The notes under the pieces: generated by a model
What the model saw: only the letters and a program-made list of their open reading frames with translations
The model's database searches: none
Told to the model about the DNA's origin: nothing
Shown: piece by piece, positions 45,877-56,879 of the stretch
Position numbering within the stretch: the first letter of the stretch is position 1
How the letters are laid out: each line of letters begins with the position of its first letter
Assembly: GCA_963793295.1 (NCBI GenBank)
Contig: CAWBZX010000011.1
Coordinates: 186,001 to 250,000, forward strand
Source: JAHDHW01 sp963793295
Lineage (GTDB): Bacteria; Bacteroidota; Bacteroidia; Chitinophagales; Saprospiraceae
Length of the DNA stretch: 64,000 nucleotides
Direction of reading: 5' to 3'
Program-made: the position numbers and the translations under genes

Positions 45877-46154
45877 GTATTTCTTTTGGAAATAAATGAT
45901 CAGTTCCAACAATGGTTTAACCGGCAAGGGCTCCATTCACCGCCATGGCCTTTTAGTCTGTCAACAGTTGCTTAAAAGGTCATTAAGAAATTAGGCAAAT
46001 TAAAGCTGGTTATAATAAAAATCATTTTGATGAATTAGTTTAATAGGATTATTATCTTTATAATATGGTCGGCAGGTCATTAGTCTTTGGTAAATAGCTG
46101 ACACCATTTTCAGTTACAGATCAAAAAAGTTGATCAAACTCCTTTAATTTCCAA

Positions 46155-46280
46155 ATGAAAAATCTCTTCAGGTATTGCTTCGCTTTTAGTTTCTTTCTTC
46201 CATTATTTTTGCAAATTTCATTTTCCCAGTCAGCCTTGTTTGGTGTTGTGGCAGAAGAAGAAAGAAGCCGGGTGAATTAA
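46155..46280 (+). pseudogene. Signal-peptide-bearing remnant of 41 codons
   Basis: ATG 46155 to TAA 46278 encodes a clear Sec signal (FAFSFFLPLFLQISFSQS) followed by only LFGVVAEEERSRVN. It looks like the front end of a secreted protein cut short, or a very small secreted peptide. The remainder of 45877-46399 shows only AT-rich sequence and a short TTTTA/TAAAA stem near 45950. Confidence 0.35.
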
Positions 46281-46399
46281 ATCATTTGTAAAATATCTTT
46301 CCAGTTTTGGATTGGATTATATTAATTTGTCTTATTGAAAACACAGCCTGTTTTCTTCTGTTTTTTTTATTAATTCGAGTGTAAGAATCAAAAAGACTT

Positions 46400-47548
46400 A
46401 TGAAGTCATTCCGTACTATTCCAGTATTCATTTTGGTAGTTTTGGGTATTTTAATCTCACCAAAGCTGTTGGCCCAAAAGTCGAAATCTAATCCAAGTGA
46501 AGTTTTCGAGTGTTTTTGGAAAATCATGGATCAGAACTACGCCTTTTTCGAATTAAAAAAAATCAATTGGGAGGAAGTTTATAATATCAATAAAGAAAAA
46601 ATCAATAACAATACAAGCGATGGCGAATTGTTTGAAATATTGGTAAAAATACTTACACCATTTAACGATGCACACATCAAGCTTGCAACCACCGGACCTG
46701 ATAAATTAGTGTTTAGTGGCAGTAGAGCCTCTTTATTTAATACTGAATTTAGCTCGGATAGCTTAAAGGTGGCCTATTTTAAAAATGTCGAAAACACATT
46801 ATCAAACTTCGGATTTGATACGCTAACCCAGGTCGGACCCATCCTTAGTGAAAAGAAGCCCATTTACAATCACAGCCCTTTTGAATACACCAAATCAGAA
46901 CAATTTGGTTACTTAAAGATTTCTTGGTTTTTTTATAATTGGAGCAAAATAAGCCGTCTGAGCTTATCAAAGGACCGAAAACAGTATTTAAATACCTTTC
47001 ATAATATTCTCGACAAATTGGCGTATTTGGATGGGATCATTATAGACCTCAGGAACAATATCGGTGGCGTGAGCGGTTACCCTGAAAAGCTTGCCGGCAG
47101 ATTTACGACAAATGAATTCATTGGAGAATATACCTGTAAACGAAAAAAAGGAGGCCGCGAATCCTTTACCAAATTGAAGTCTACAAAAGTGAAACCCGGT
47201 AAAGAAGAACCATTCCTGAAACCTGTTGTCATTTTAGTAAATGATGAAACCGTGAGCGCTGCTGAGGAATTTATAATTATGATGAAAACGATCCCGAATG
47301 TAAAAATAATTGGCATGCCGACGCAGGGGGCGCTTTCTGATGTTCTTTCTAAAAAATTGCCCAATGGCAGGACGATATCGCTTTCTAATATGCGTTTTTA
47401 TACTCCGGATATGATCTGCTATGAAAATATTGGAATTCCGGTTGATGTTGAAGTCCAAAACACTTTAGAAGATTTAAAGATAGAAGTCGATCCGGTACTC
47501 AGAAAAGCCATTGAAACACTGCAAGAAAGTATTTCCGGGGATAATTAA
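46400..47548 (+). CDS. S41-family periplasmic peptidase
   Basis: The 382-residue product has a Sec signal (FILVVLGILISPKLLAQ) and the S41 fold: GIIIDLRNNIGGVSGYPEKL, nucleophile S286 in NDETVSAAEEF, and GMPTQGALSDVLSKKLPNGR. It lacks a PDZ domain, so it belongs with the tricorn/IRBP-like branch rather than with CtpA. The N-terminal helical part (FWKIMDQNYAFFELKKINWE) is typical of Bacteroidota members. It would degrade peptides in the periplasm. It is unlinked to its neighbours. Confidence 0.87.
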   Translation: MKSFRTIPVFILVVLGILISPKLLAQKSKSNPSEVFECFWKIMDQNYAFFELKKINWEEVYNINKEKINNNTSDGELFEILVKILTPFNDAHIKLATTGPDKLVFSGSRASLFNTEFSSDSLKVAYFKNVENTLSNFGFDTLTQVGPILSEKKPIYNHSPFEYTKSEQFGYLKISWFFYNWSKISRLSLSKDRKQYLNTFHNILDKLAYLDGIIIDLRNNIGGVSGYPEKLAGRFTTNEFIGEYTCKRKKGGRESFTKLKSTKVKPGKEEPFLKPVVILVNDETVSAAEEFIIMMKTIPNVKIIGMPTQGALSDVLSKKLPNGRTISLSNMRFYTPDMICYENIGIPVDVEVQNTLEDLKIEVDPVLRKAIETLQESISGDN

Positions 47549-47724
47549 ATTTAAACTATTCTTACTTGTTTTACTTTTTAAATAGGGAAAAAACTTATTT
47601 TTAGCATCCTAAAGTTGTTGAGCTAAACTATTAAAAAACTCATTTTTTACGCCTGCTTACCCAATTAATAAAAAGAAACTCAACCTAAGTAGAAAACGAA
47701 CAGACTTACGAAAACCTTGAGCAA

Positions 47725-48804
47725 ATGCGGCGATCAATTTTAATGTTACTCGGATTTCTTTTTCTTCAATCTTGTAGCGACAACTCGGAAAAAACCAAAC
47801 CTGCTATCGGCACAATGACCGAATCTGTGTATGCTTCCGTAACGATCCAGCCGGAAGACATTTACGATGTTTACACCGCTGCTCCAGGCATATTGGAAAA
47901 CATCTTTGTCAACGAGGGTGATACGGTAGCGGAAGGTCAAATAATAGCTCAGATCACCGCCAGCGACCCGAAAATAAACATTGAAAATGCTACCCTGAGT
48001 TTAGAATTGGCGCGCGAAAATTACAAAGGAAAAGCAACGATATTGTCAAGCATCGCTGATGAAATCACATCGAATGAAAAACAACTGATATTGGATTCCC
48101 TGAATTATTTCAGGCAAAAAAGCCTCTGGGAACAAAATATCGGTTCGAAATATGAACTGGAAAATAAAAAACTAAAGTATGAACTAACCTTCAATAACCT
48201 CGACGTACTCAGAAAGAAATACCAGCAAACCCGTCTTGAACTAGAAAACAGTTACAAACAATCACAAGTTGCGCTTAAGAAAGCGGAGTCCAACTTTAGC
48301 GATTATTTTATAAAAGCTAAAATCAATGGAAAGATTTATTCTTTATTGAAAAATGAAGGCGAACTGATCAGTCTGCAAGAACCACTTGCACAAATTGGTA
48401 AAAGCAATTCATTCCTGCTGGAAATGTTGATCGATGAAGTGGATATTGCCAAAGTCGAATTAGGCCAACTTGCTTTGATCACATTAGATGCTTATCCAGG
48501 AGAAGTTTTCGAAGCGGTCATCACCAAAATATATCCATTAAAAGACAACCGCACCCAAACCTTTAAAGTTGAAGGAAAATTCAGGCAACCCCCAAAAATG
48601 CTTTACGCCGGATTATCAGGGGAAGCGAATATTATTCTGACAGAAAAAAAGAACACCCTGACCATTCCTTTGGAGTACCTGATTGATGAAAATAAAGTAA
48701 AAACCGCTGATGGTGAAATCAAGGTTCAGGTAGGTATGAAAAATATTGAACGCGCTGAGATTATTTCCGGCATTGATACAGCAACAATTATTATTAAACC
48801 CTAA
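47725..48804 (+). CDS. HlyD/MacA-type membrane fusion lipoprotein
   Basis: The 359-residue adaptor has a lipobox (LFLQSC). It carries a biotinyl-lipoyl half motif (AAPGILENIFVNEGDTVAEG), a long coiled-coil hairpin (about residues 85-185), and a beta-barrel domain (IDEVDIAKVELGQLALITLD). It joins an inner membrane ABC exporter to an outer membrane channel. It is the first gene of a tight operon with a permease (6 bases on) and an ATPase (9 bases on). An outer membrane TolC-like gene is not nearby. Confidence 0.88.
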   Translation: MRRSILMLLGFLFLQSCSDNSEKTKPAIGTMTESVYASVTIQPEDIYDVYTAAPGILENIFVNEGDTVAEGQIIAQITASDPKINIENATLSLELARENYKGKATILSSIADEITSNEKQLILDSLNYFRQKSLWEQNIGSKYELENKKLKYELTFNNLDVLRKKYQQTRLELENSYKQSQVALKKAESNFSDYFIKAKINGKIYSLLKNEGELISLQEPLAQIGKSNSFLLEMLIDEVDIAKVELGQLALITLDAYPGEVFEAVITKIYPLKDNRTQTFKVEGKFRQPPKMLYAGLSGEANIILTEKKNTLTIPLEYLIDENKVKTADGEIKVQVGMKNIERAEIISGIDTATIIIKP

Positions 48805-48810
48805 GCAAAA

Positions 48811-50073
48811 ATGACCAATTACAAAGTAATTCTGGATATCACCAGAACACATTTGTTGTCCAGGTTTAAACAAACCAGCATAGCGGCGTTGGGCGTCACG
48901 TTTGGAATCGGCACCTTCATCACCCTGATGGGTTTTATGACTGGCCTGAACAATCTGCTCGATGGGATGATCCTCAACAGAACGCCGCATATCCATATTT
49001 ACAACGAAATCAAACCCAGTAAAACACAACCCATAGATTTGTACGAACCATTTAAAGATGGCTTTAACATTATCCGTTCGGTAAAACCAAAAAAAAGTCA
49101 AACCCGCATACACAATTCGCTACCCCTGATAGTCCAACTTAAAAAGGATAAACGGGTGAAAGGGGTAACTCCTCAGGCAGCAGCGCAAGTATTTTATCTC
49201 GCTGGATCTATTGAACTCAATGGCTTGGTTCATGGCATCAATGTAATGGAAGAAGTTCAATTGTTCAATTTCGGAGATTATATCGTAAAAGGAAGCCCCC
49301 AGGACCTGTTAAAAACTAATAATGGCATCTTACTGGGAGCGGGTATAGCCACTAAAATGTCACTGTCCGTAGGAGATCGTCTTCAAATAAGCACGGTAAG
49401 TGGTGGCGTTTTTCCACTTAAAATTGTCGGTATTTTTCAAAGTGGCCTCGCAGAGGTGGATAACGTACAAAGTTATGTGAACTTAAAAACTGCCCAGCAA
49501 TTTCTTGGAGAAGGAAGTAATTACATTTCGGATATCAATGTGAAGCTTTGGGATATCGAACAGGCGCCTGCCTTATCGACTGAAATTAGTAAGCAGTTTG
49601 ATCTTACCGCGATTGATATAAAAACAGCCAATGCCCAGTTTGAGACCGGATCATCTGTTCGAAATTTGATAACTTATGCGGTATCCGTCACCTTACTTGT
49701 TGTTGCAGGATTTGGTATCTACAATATTCTCAATATGCTCATTTATGAAAAAATGAACGATATCGCCATTTTAAAAGCGACTGGTTTTTCGGGATCTGAT
49801 GTTAAAAAGATATTTATCAGCCAGGCATTGATAATTGGCTTCGTGGGTGGCTTGATTGGTTTGGGTTTTGGCTGGGGGCTGTCTGTTTTGATTGACCACA
49901 CTCCCTTCGATACACCGGCATTACCAACGATCGATACATATCCTGTAAATTTCAATCCACTTTATTACATCATCGGTATTGTCTTTGCGCTTGTGTCCAC
50001 CTTTTTGGCAGGATATCTTCCGGCAAAAAAAGCAGAGAAAATAGATCCCGTAGAAATTATCAGGGGTCAATAA
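48811..50073 (+). CDS. MacB/FtsX-type ABC transporter permease
   Basis: The 420-residue protein shows the MacB-like topology: TM1 (SIAALGVTFGIGTFITLMGF), a large periplasmic domain (about 50-280), then three helices (LITYAVSVTLLVVAGFGIY, ALIIGFVGGLIGLGFGWG, YYIIGIVFALVSTFLAGYLP) and the ending AEKIDPVEIIRGQ. It transmits ATP hydrolysis by mechanical motion to the adaptor for export of peptides, antibiotics or lipoproteins. It is the middle gene of the export operon. Confidence 0.9.
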   Translation: MTNYKVILDITRTHLLSRFKQTSIAALGVTFGIGTFITLMGFMTGLNNLLDGMILNRTPHIHIYNEIKPSKTQPIDLYEPFKDGFNIIRSVKPKKSQTRIHNSLPLIVQLKKDKRVKGVTPQAAAQVFYLAGSIELNGLVHGINVMEEVQLFNFGDYIVKGSPQDLLKTNNGILLGAGIATKMSLSVGDRLQISTVSGGVFPLKIVGIFQSGLAEVDNVQSYVNLKTAQQFLGEGSNYISDINVKLWDIEQAPALSTEISKQFDLTAIDIKTANAQFETGSSVRNLITYAVSVTLLVVAGFGIYNILNMLIYEKMNDIAILKATGFSGSDVKKIFISQALIIGFVGGLIGLGFGWGLSVLIDHTPFDTPALPTIDTYPVNFNPLYYIIGIVFALVSTFLAGYLPAKKAEKIDPVEIIRGQ

Positions 50074-50082
50074 TGTCATATT

Positions 50083-50754
50083 ATGAGTTTAGTTCTGGAA
50101 GCAAAAAATATTAATAAGTACTTTGAAAAACCAGTACTTTTTCATGTGCTCAAAGAGATTTCTTTTAGCATCAATGAAGGTGAATTTGTTTCCATTATGG
50201 GAAAATCCGGTTGTGGCAAATCAACTTTGTTGTATATCCTTTCCACCATGGATACCAATTATGAAGGCACCCTCTTTTTAAATGGACAAAAATTAACTGG
50301 AAAATCGGGACAAGAACTGGCCCGTATCCGCAACCAACAAATCGGTTTTGTATTTCAGTTTCACTATTTACTTAATGAATTTACGGTGCTTGAAAATGTG
50401 ATGTTGCCTGCCCGGAAATTAGGAAAGAAGAGCACAAAAGAAATAAAGAACGATGCATTGGAAAAACTAGCTATTCTTGGAATCGAGACTGAAGCCAACA
50501 AAAAAGCATCCATGATTTCCGGTGGTCAAAAGCAAAGAGTCGCTATTGCGAGAGCCTTAATTAATGACCCAAAAATTATCATGGGCGATGAGCCTACTGG
50601 TAATTTGGATAGTAAAAACTCTGAGAATGTTTTTAATATTTTTAAACAATTAAGCCTGAAAAATAACCTCTCCTTATTGGTGGTTACCCACGACATGGAT
50701 TTTGCGCAAAAAACCGACAGGATTATCCAAATGGAAGATGGTGCTGTTATTTGA
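50083..50754 (+). CDS. ABC transporter ATP-binding protein (LolD/MacB type)
   Basis: The 223-residue ATPase has Walker A GKSGCGKST, a Q-loop region IGFVFQFHYLLNEF, signature ISGGQKQRVAIARAL, Walker B IIMGDEPTGNLD and switch histidine VVTHDMD. It drives the permease encoded nine bases upstream. Substrate cannot be read from sequence. A TonB-dependent receptor gene follows convergently. Confidence 0.93.
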   Translation: MSLVLEAKNINKYFEKPVLFHVLKEISFSINEGEFVSIMGKSGCGKSTLLYILSTMDTNYEGTLFLNGQKLTGKSGQELARIRNQQIGFVFQFHYLLNEFTVLENVMLPARKLGKKSTKEIKNDALEKLAILGIETEANKKASMISGGQKQRVAIARALINDPKIIMGDEPTGNLDSKNSENVFNIFKQLSLKNNLSLLVVTHDMDFAQKTDRIIQMEDGAVI

Positions 50755-50817
50755 ACATAAGGATTAATAATTGTCTGGACTTCAAAAAAATCTTTGCAAG
50801 AGTTTGAAACGCCAACA

Positions 50818-53193
50818 TCAAAACTCCCAACTCGCACCAATCACAGGCAAAAATGGAAACCAATAAATGCTCGCATCCACCGGAACATAATTACCGTTGT
50901 CATCTATTGACAATACGCCGTCTTCGGTATAAACATCCAGGTCATATTTTTTCAGGTTTTTACGGTTGTACACATTGATCAAATGCAAATAAACCGTATT
51001 CCTATTGCCTTTTTTGGTGATAAAATGACGGTTTGCCCGTATGTCCATCCGATGATACGCCGGATATATTGTCCCGTTAAATTCATAGTGTACCGGATAA
51101 AAATGGATTTGACCATTGGGTAAATATTTATAATCGTAAGTATAAGCGGTGCGTGGCCAGCCGACGTAATATTGCCAGGAAAGATGAAACGACCATTTTT
51201 CGTTCAGACGGTAATTTGAATCAAAATAGATCGTGTGGCGCTGGTCATTGAGTCTCGGCACATTTCCGGTTCTTTTGATCAAAAGTCCGTCATATTCGAT
51301 ATCTTTTATATCGTCCTCGGCTTTAGCCAATGCATAACTCAACCACAACGAGAATTTTTTACCCACATCATACTTGATAAAAAATTCAATGCCTTTTGAC
51401 GTGGTGCCGTTGTAAATAACCCTGAGGTAATCGTTCCTTTGCTCGTTAAACACTTCCAGTTGGTCTTCCAAGGTTTGCCAGGATGGGCTCACATTGGAGA
51501 GGTCTTTATAATAACCTTCCACCCTAAAGTTGATGCCGTTTTTAAAAGTATGCTCCAAACCAAGGACGTAATGTTTGGCCAGCTCAGCAGTGTTAAAATC
51601 AGTATTTCCGTTATTGACATCCAGATTATTAATAAACTGCGATTGATAATAATAGCCCCAGGCTGCCCTTAAAAAGGTGCTTTTAGCTAAAGCATAAGCC
51701 AAACTGACGCGTGGACCGATATTACTGTCATTGGTGTAACTGGTATAATCATATCGCAGTCCCGTTTCTAAAATCAACCGCTTCAAAACTTTAAAACGAC
51801 CAGTCAGGTAGACTACGATTTGTTGCCCGGATGGATTTGTTTGTACTACATTGATATCATGATAATCAATCAATTCCTCCTGGGAATTGATACGGAGTTC
51901 ATTTATTTCCATAAAATAATCATAATCCGCATTGACTTGTTTGGCTTCAAAACCGCCATTTAAAAACACCTTGTTGCTGGCTTCCCAGTTCCAATCCTGT
52001 TTGATCCCGAAGAGGCTATAACTTCGCTTATCAGTAAGCATAAAAGTACCTTTGTCAACTTCATCCAATTTATAAAAAGACCCAAAACGGTCATGGGTAA
52101 TCAAACCTGAATACAATAATGTACGTGAAAACAATTGAGCATTATAAGTAGATTTCAGGGTCAGCCAGGCATAACTATTATTATATTTCATATCGTTCTT
52201 GTCCATATTCCCGTCATCGGCGATATCCCGGATTTTTGTTTGATCACCGGAATGCAGGACATGAAAAGAAAGAAGATGTTTGTCATTTAATTGATAATCC
52301 ATTTTGCCCATCACATCGTAATAAACCGGTAAAATCTCGGTAAAGTCCGCGACTTTAAAAATTAAATCCAATATTCCCCGTCTAGCAGAAAACAAGTAGG
52401 AACCTTTATTTTTCGCAAATTTCCCATCCGTATAAATACGGGCATTTAACAAACTCAAGCCGATCGAGGTATGCCTTTTGTCATCTTGAATGGTTTTGGT
52501 TTTCATATTAAAAACACCGCTCAACCGGTTGCCATATTCAGCAGAGAACCCACCTGTCATTAGTTCTACACTGTTAACCGTTTCAACATCAACTATACTG
52601 AAAAGACCACCTGAGTAATCTCTTTGGTGAAAAGGATCGTACAATTCCATACCGTCGAGAGTAATCAAAACTTCATCAGCTTCGCCTCCCCGAATCGTGA
52701 ATTTTGAGGAATAATCCGTAGAAGAAATCCCCGGCAGACGCGCTACAGTACGTGTAATATCGTCTACAAAAGCCATACTTTTTATTTCTTCCCCGGAAAG
52801 GATTTGGCGAGATAAATTGCCGTTTCCTAAAACGGAAAAACTACCTGGTGTAACGGTGATTTCTTTAAGTGAAAAAGCCTCTTCTTCCAGTTCAACGCGG
52901 CCAATAATCAACATTTGTCCCGCCTTCAATTCCAGATTTTCCAGCTTTTTTTTTGCATATCCAATAAAAGAAAAGATCAGCGTGTATTCCCCTGGTTCAA
53001 TATTATCAATTGAAAAGTCGCCATTTTCGTTAGTAAAAGTTCCTTTTTCATGACCTTCCACGATTATGGTAACGCCAGGCAATATTTCCTGTGTTTTCTT
53101 GTCGTAAACGGTTCCGTTGATGGTACCTGTCTGGCCAAGCAGTTGGAGAGAAAGCATAAAAAAGGTGAAAAGGAAAGGGATTAAGGTTTTCAT
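50818..53193 (-). CDS. TonB-dependent receptor with N-terminal regulatory-like domain
   Basis: The 791-residue outer membrane receptor has a Sec signal and a carboxypeptidase-regulatory-like domain (GTINGTVYDKKTQEILPGVT, residues 24-110). The plug follows (SVLGNGNLSRQILSGEEIKS, VEGG-like TIRGGEADEVLITLDGMELY), and a 22-strand barrel ends ASIYWFPFLPVIGASWEF. The aromatic terminus is the usual barrel insertion signal. Such receptors import siderophores, vitamins or glycans with TonB energy. No SusD partner is present, which argues against a glycan system. The ligand is unknown. Confidence 0.92.
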   Translation of the reverse strand: MKTLIPFLFTFFMLSLQLLGQTGTINGTVYDKKTQEILPGVTIIVEGHEKGTFTNENGDFSIDNIEPGEYTLIFSFIGYAKKKLENLELKAGQMLIIGRVELEEEAFSLKEITVTPGSFSVLGNGNLSRQILSGEEIKSMAFVDDITRTVARLPGISSTDYSSKFTIRGGEADEVLITLDGMELYDPFHQRDYSGGLFSIVDVETVNSVELMTGGFSAEYGNRLSGVFNMKTKTIQDDKRHTSIGLSLLNARIYTDGKFAKNKGSYLFSARRGILDLIFKVADFTEILPVYYDVMGKMDYQLNDKHLLSFHVLHSGDQTKIRDIADDGNMDKNDMKYNNSYAWLTLKSTYNAQLFSRTLLYSGLITHDRFGSFYKLDEVDKGTFMLTDKRSYSLFGIKQDWNWEASNKVFLNGGFEAKQVNADYDYFMEINELRINSQEELIDYHDINVVQTNPSGQQIVVYLTGRFKVLKRLILETGLRYDYTSYTNDSNIGPRVSLAYALAKSTFLRAAWGYYYQSQFINNLDVNNGNTDFNTAELAKHYVLGLEHTFKNGINFRVEGYYKDLSNVSPSWQTLEDQLEVFNEQRNDYLRVIYNGTTSKGIEFFIKYDVGKKFSLWLSYALAKAEDDIKDIEYDGLLIKRTGNVPRLNDQRHTIYFDSNYRLNEKWSFHLSWQYYVGWPRTAYTYDYKYLPNGQIHFYPVHYEFNGTIYPAYHRMDIRANRHFITKKGNRNTVYLHLINVYNRKNLKKYDLDVYTEDGVLSIDDNGNYVPVDASIYWFPFLPVIGASWEF

Positions 53194-53546
53194 TGAGTTT
53201 GCTTTAACAGTTTTTATTTATTCACTGAGAATAAAATCCTAACCAATACGCTGGTTTCCACTCAAAAAGCTGCGTCAAAGTTGTTATTTTTTATTTCTTG
53301 TAAAAAATAATGTTCCAAGCAAAATGTTTTACCAAAAACAGTATTTAAAGCCTAACAAAAAAGATAACCAACTACAATAACCCCTTTTATCAACTTCCAA
53401 CTCTTTTCGGTCCAGAATAAATACTCGGCAACCATTTTATTATTTATTTTGTCTGTTGGTTTATACCTTTGGAAAATAAAGAAAGTTAAATTCAGAAACA
53501 GTCCAAACTCATATTTAGATAACTCCTTCGCTTTTACAGTATTTTT
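53194..53546. other. Divergent intergenic region
   Basis: This spacer separates the TonB receptor gene from the helicase gene. A -7-like box TACCTTTG (53464-53471) points rightward about 75 bases before the helicase start, without a -33 TTG at normal distance. A short reverse frame here shows no domain-like text. Confidence 0.35.
53464..53471 (+). promoter_or_regulatory. -7 box upstream of the helicase gene
   Basis: TACCTTTG exactly fits TAnnTTTG, 75 bases before ATG 53547. The -33 element is not clear. Confidence 0.35.
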
Positions 53547-56500
53547 ATGAACCTCAAAATAATCTCTGCGGGAGCCGGAAGTGGCAAAACTTATCGCCTG
53601 ACACAAGAATTAGTGCAACTGCTAAAAAGCGGTGTCCGCGCTAATGGGATTATTGCAACAACATTCACGACGAAAGCGGCAGCCGAATTACAGGAAAGGG
53701 TTCGGGTCAAGTTACTCGAAGAAGGGCTCGCCGATGAAGCTAATGATTTAACCAATGCCTTGATCGGAACGGTTCATGGCCTTGGTGTCAAACTACTGAA
53801 ACGTTTTGCTTTCGAAGCGGGCGTGTCCCCTGAGGTAGCCATCATTGCTGATGAAGACCAGCAGGTGATGTTCAACAAATCACTGGCGACTGTACTGACA
53901 AATGAACGGATCGAACGGATGGAAACTTACAGCGACAAGCTGGGGCTCAACAAAAAAGAACGCTATGATTGGCGTCTGGAAGTTAAAAACTTGTGTGATG
54001 TAGCCAGAGCCAATGATTTTTCTTTAGCGGTGCTGGAGAATAGTAAATTAAAGTCATTTCAGTCTTTCAAACAGTTTTTAAGTCCGGTCTCTGATCAACC
54101 CAATGAATATTTTAGTGAACGATTAAAATTGCTTTTAGCAGAAAGCATCCAGCGCCTTGAAAACAATGAAGACGAAACTAAGATCACTGCAATAGCCGTC
54201 AATACACTGAAAGGATTTCTGAATACGCTGAACCTTAAAAATGAACTCAACTGGCATGAATGGGTAAAAATTGCAAAGCTCAAAGTCGGTGCCAAAAGCC
54301 GCGAAGATATCGAATCACTTATCAATTTCGCGAAAGAACATGATGCTCATCCGGATTTTCACCGGGACATCCAGAACTTCACTTTTGCTATTTTTGATAT
54401 CGCTATTGAAGCCATCAAAGAATATGACCTTTACAAAAAGCAACGAGGGCTCATCGATTATATTGATATGGAAATTCAGGTCAAACGGCTCCTTGATGAT
54501 CAAAAAGTCAGGGATGTCCTTTCAACCGAACTGGATTTGCTGATGGTGGATGAGTTTCAGGATACCAGCCCAATTCAACTAGAAATATTTTTAAAGCTTT
54601 CCAATATCGCGAAACACTCCATCTGGGTCGGTGATCCGAAGCAGTCTATTTATGGATTTCGTGGCGCTGATCCAAAGTTGATGATGGAAATCATCAAAGC
54701 CAGCGGAGGCGTAAAACCGGAAGACATTCAGGAGTTTTCCTGGCGCTCAAGAGAAGACATCGTCAATATGAGCAATGCCCTTTTCACCAAAGCTTTCACC
54801 GAAATTCCCGACGAGCAGATCGTTTTAAAAGCCAACCGAACAAAAGGGGATAACCCTGAGGATTCCAATTTTACAGCTGAACCGATTGAAATGGGGGATG
54901 CCATCATCCACTGGCATTTTCAATATGACGGAGAAGGGCGAATGCCTGGCCGTCCCTGGATGGAAAACTGCATTGCACATTGCTTTAAAATTGATGCTTG
55001 AACGGGAAACTTACATTCTTCCAAAAGAGAGAAAATTTAAGCGCCTTCTGCAACCCGGAGATGTTGCTATTCTTTGTCGTTCAAATAATGAATGCCTTGA
55101 AATTGCTGAAGCGCTTCACCGTGCAGGATTGAAAGCTGCCATTTCCCGAAGTGGATTGCTCGCTACTGCGGAATCAAAGTTAATTCTGGCTTGTTTGAAG
55201 TTTATTCTCAACCGCTCTGATTCGCTTTCAGTAGCGGAAATCCTTTTGCTGGCAGCGCGACTGGGTATTGAAACGATTATCGAAAACAGACTCGATTATT
55301 TGGAAAGACGAAAACTAACCATTTCTGAACCAGCCTGGGCATCAGAAAATCACATCATAGAACAACTCAACGAGCTCCGATCTCAGGTTGCAGAACTTTC
55401 CAGTACAGAGATTTTAAATCTGGTTTTGGAAGAATTGGATCTTCGCCGTATCATATCGAGTTGGGGCAAAGTCCAACAGCGAATGGACAACATCGATGAG
55501 CTTCGAAAACTCGCCTTAAAATATGAAGAAGCATGCAACCGCCTGCATGCAGCTGCTTCTTTGGGAGGTATGCTGTTGTGGTTGAATGAACTGGAAAAAA
55601 ATAAACAGGACATGCAAGGTTCCGGCGAAGGAGCTGACGCAGTCAATGTGATGACTTACCACAAAAGTAAAGGGCTGGAATGGCCCGTTGTAATCTGCCA
55701 AAGCCTCGAAGGGAACCTGAGAGATAATGTTTGGGGCATTAATATTATTAACGAAACCGCAAGGATTGATTTGGATAATATTCTGGGCAACCGCTGGCTG
55801 CGTTATTGGATCAATCCCTATTCTGATCAGCAACACAATACATCCCTTATCGAACGAATCAATGCAAGCGAAGTGAAAAAACAAGCTACAGAACAGGCCT
55901 TGCAGGAAGACGCCAGGCTTTTGTATGTTGGCATTACGCGAGCGCGGGATTATCTGATATTTCCAACAAGAAACAAATCTACCAACTGGCTCAATCGCAT
56001 ATGGCACGAAGGTGACGAAAGCATTCCAACGCTTGATCATCATAGTTTTGAAACTCCCTGGGAATGGCAAGGGCAAACAATTGAAAAAGATACACCTGGT
56101 GATTTGATCTTTCCACGTGACTTTACACATACCGAAATACACGAAGGGAATATCCGGTTTTTTAACGGGCGCATTGGTAAAAATATTTATACCCCTTATC
56201 TGATTGATCTCAATCAGGAAACTTTTAGTACAGATTTTGTATCAAAAATGGGATCGGCCATTACTTATGCTCCTGCCATTTTATTAAAAGACGAGGAGCA
56301 ACAATATACCGTTGCCAAAATGCTCAAAGCGTTTTTCATAGCAGATAATTTAAAATTTTCATCAGAAACCCGAGCTGAAATGGCGCAGGCTTTTACAGAA
56401 CGATATCAGCTTTCAGAAACCGTTGATCCTCGGGATATGATTGTAGCTTCCTCTTCTTTTTACACTTATTTAAAAAAGAATTTTGATATAAAAAAAGTAC

Positions 56501-56784
56501 ATCGAAAATATCCGCTGAGTTTTCAATACCATGGCCGCTTATTCGAAAAGATCATTGATTTGATCCTTGAAACAGAGGACGGCCTGGTTGTTATCCAGAA
56601 TAGTGGTTTCGCTGGTGGTCAGAAAAGCTGGCTGAAAAAATCTAAAGAATTGTCTGACTTTGTATTTTTATCAGAATTAGCGATTCAAAGTATTTTTGGT
56701 CAACAGAATATAAGATCTTATGTGCATTTTATCCTCGGAGGAGGTTTGCAAGAAGTACAGATACATCAAAAAGTTACCGTTTAA
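53547..56784 (+). pseudogene. UvrD/RecB(AddA)-like helicase-nuclease subunit, one frameshift
   Basis: The first frame (53547-55001) has Walker A SAGAGSGKTYRLTQEL, motif Ia TTFTTKAAAEL, motif II LLMVDEFQDTSP, and motif III IWVGDPKQSIYGFRGADP. The second frame (open by 54886, to 56784) supplies the later motifs, including NVMTYHKSKGLEWPVVICQS and RLLYVGITRARDYLIFP, and a C-terminal nuclease-like region. The two join near 54945-54995, where one base shift restores ALKLMLERETYILPKERK. Joined, the protein is about 1,080 residues, normal for Bacteroidota AddA-like enzymes in double-strand break repair. An AddB-type partner gene is not adjacent. A single lesion in a core gene leaves sequencing error possible. 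Confidence 0.82.
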
Positions 56785-56879
56785 ATAGCAATAACCAAGT
56801 CTACCATCACTGAAAAAAAAGTAATAAATTACAATATCAATGATCCCAAATCCATTATTTTAAAAAATACAGCTTTAAA

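Noticed and set aside
47725..50754. Adaptor/permease/ATPase operon considered as a new export system
   Set aside because: The three proteins fit the known MacA/MacB-LolD families with normal motifs and order; nothing novel is visible.
55516..56142. 208-codon reverse frame inside the helicase gene
   Set aside because: It lies wholly antisense to recognisable UvrD-type helicase motifs; codon composition is that of a mirror frame.
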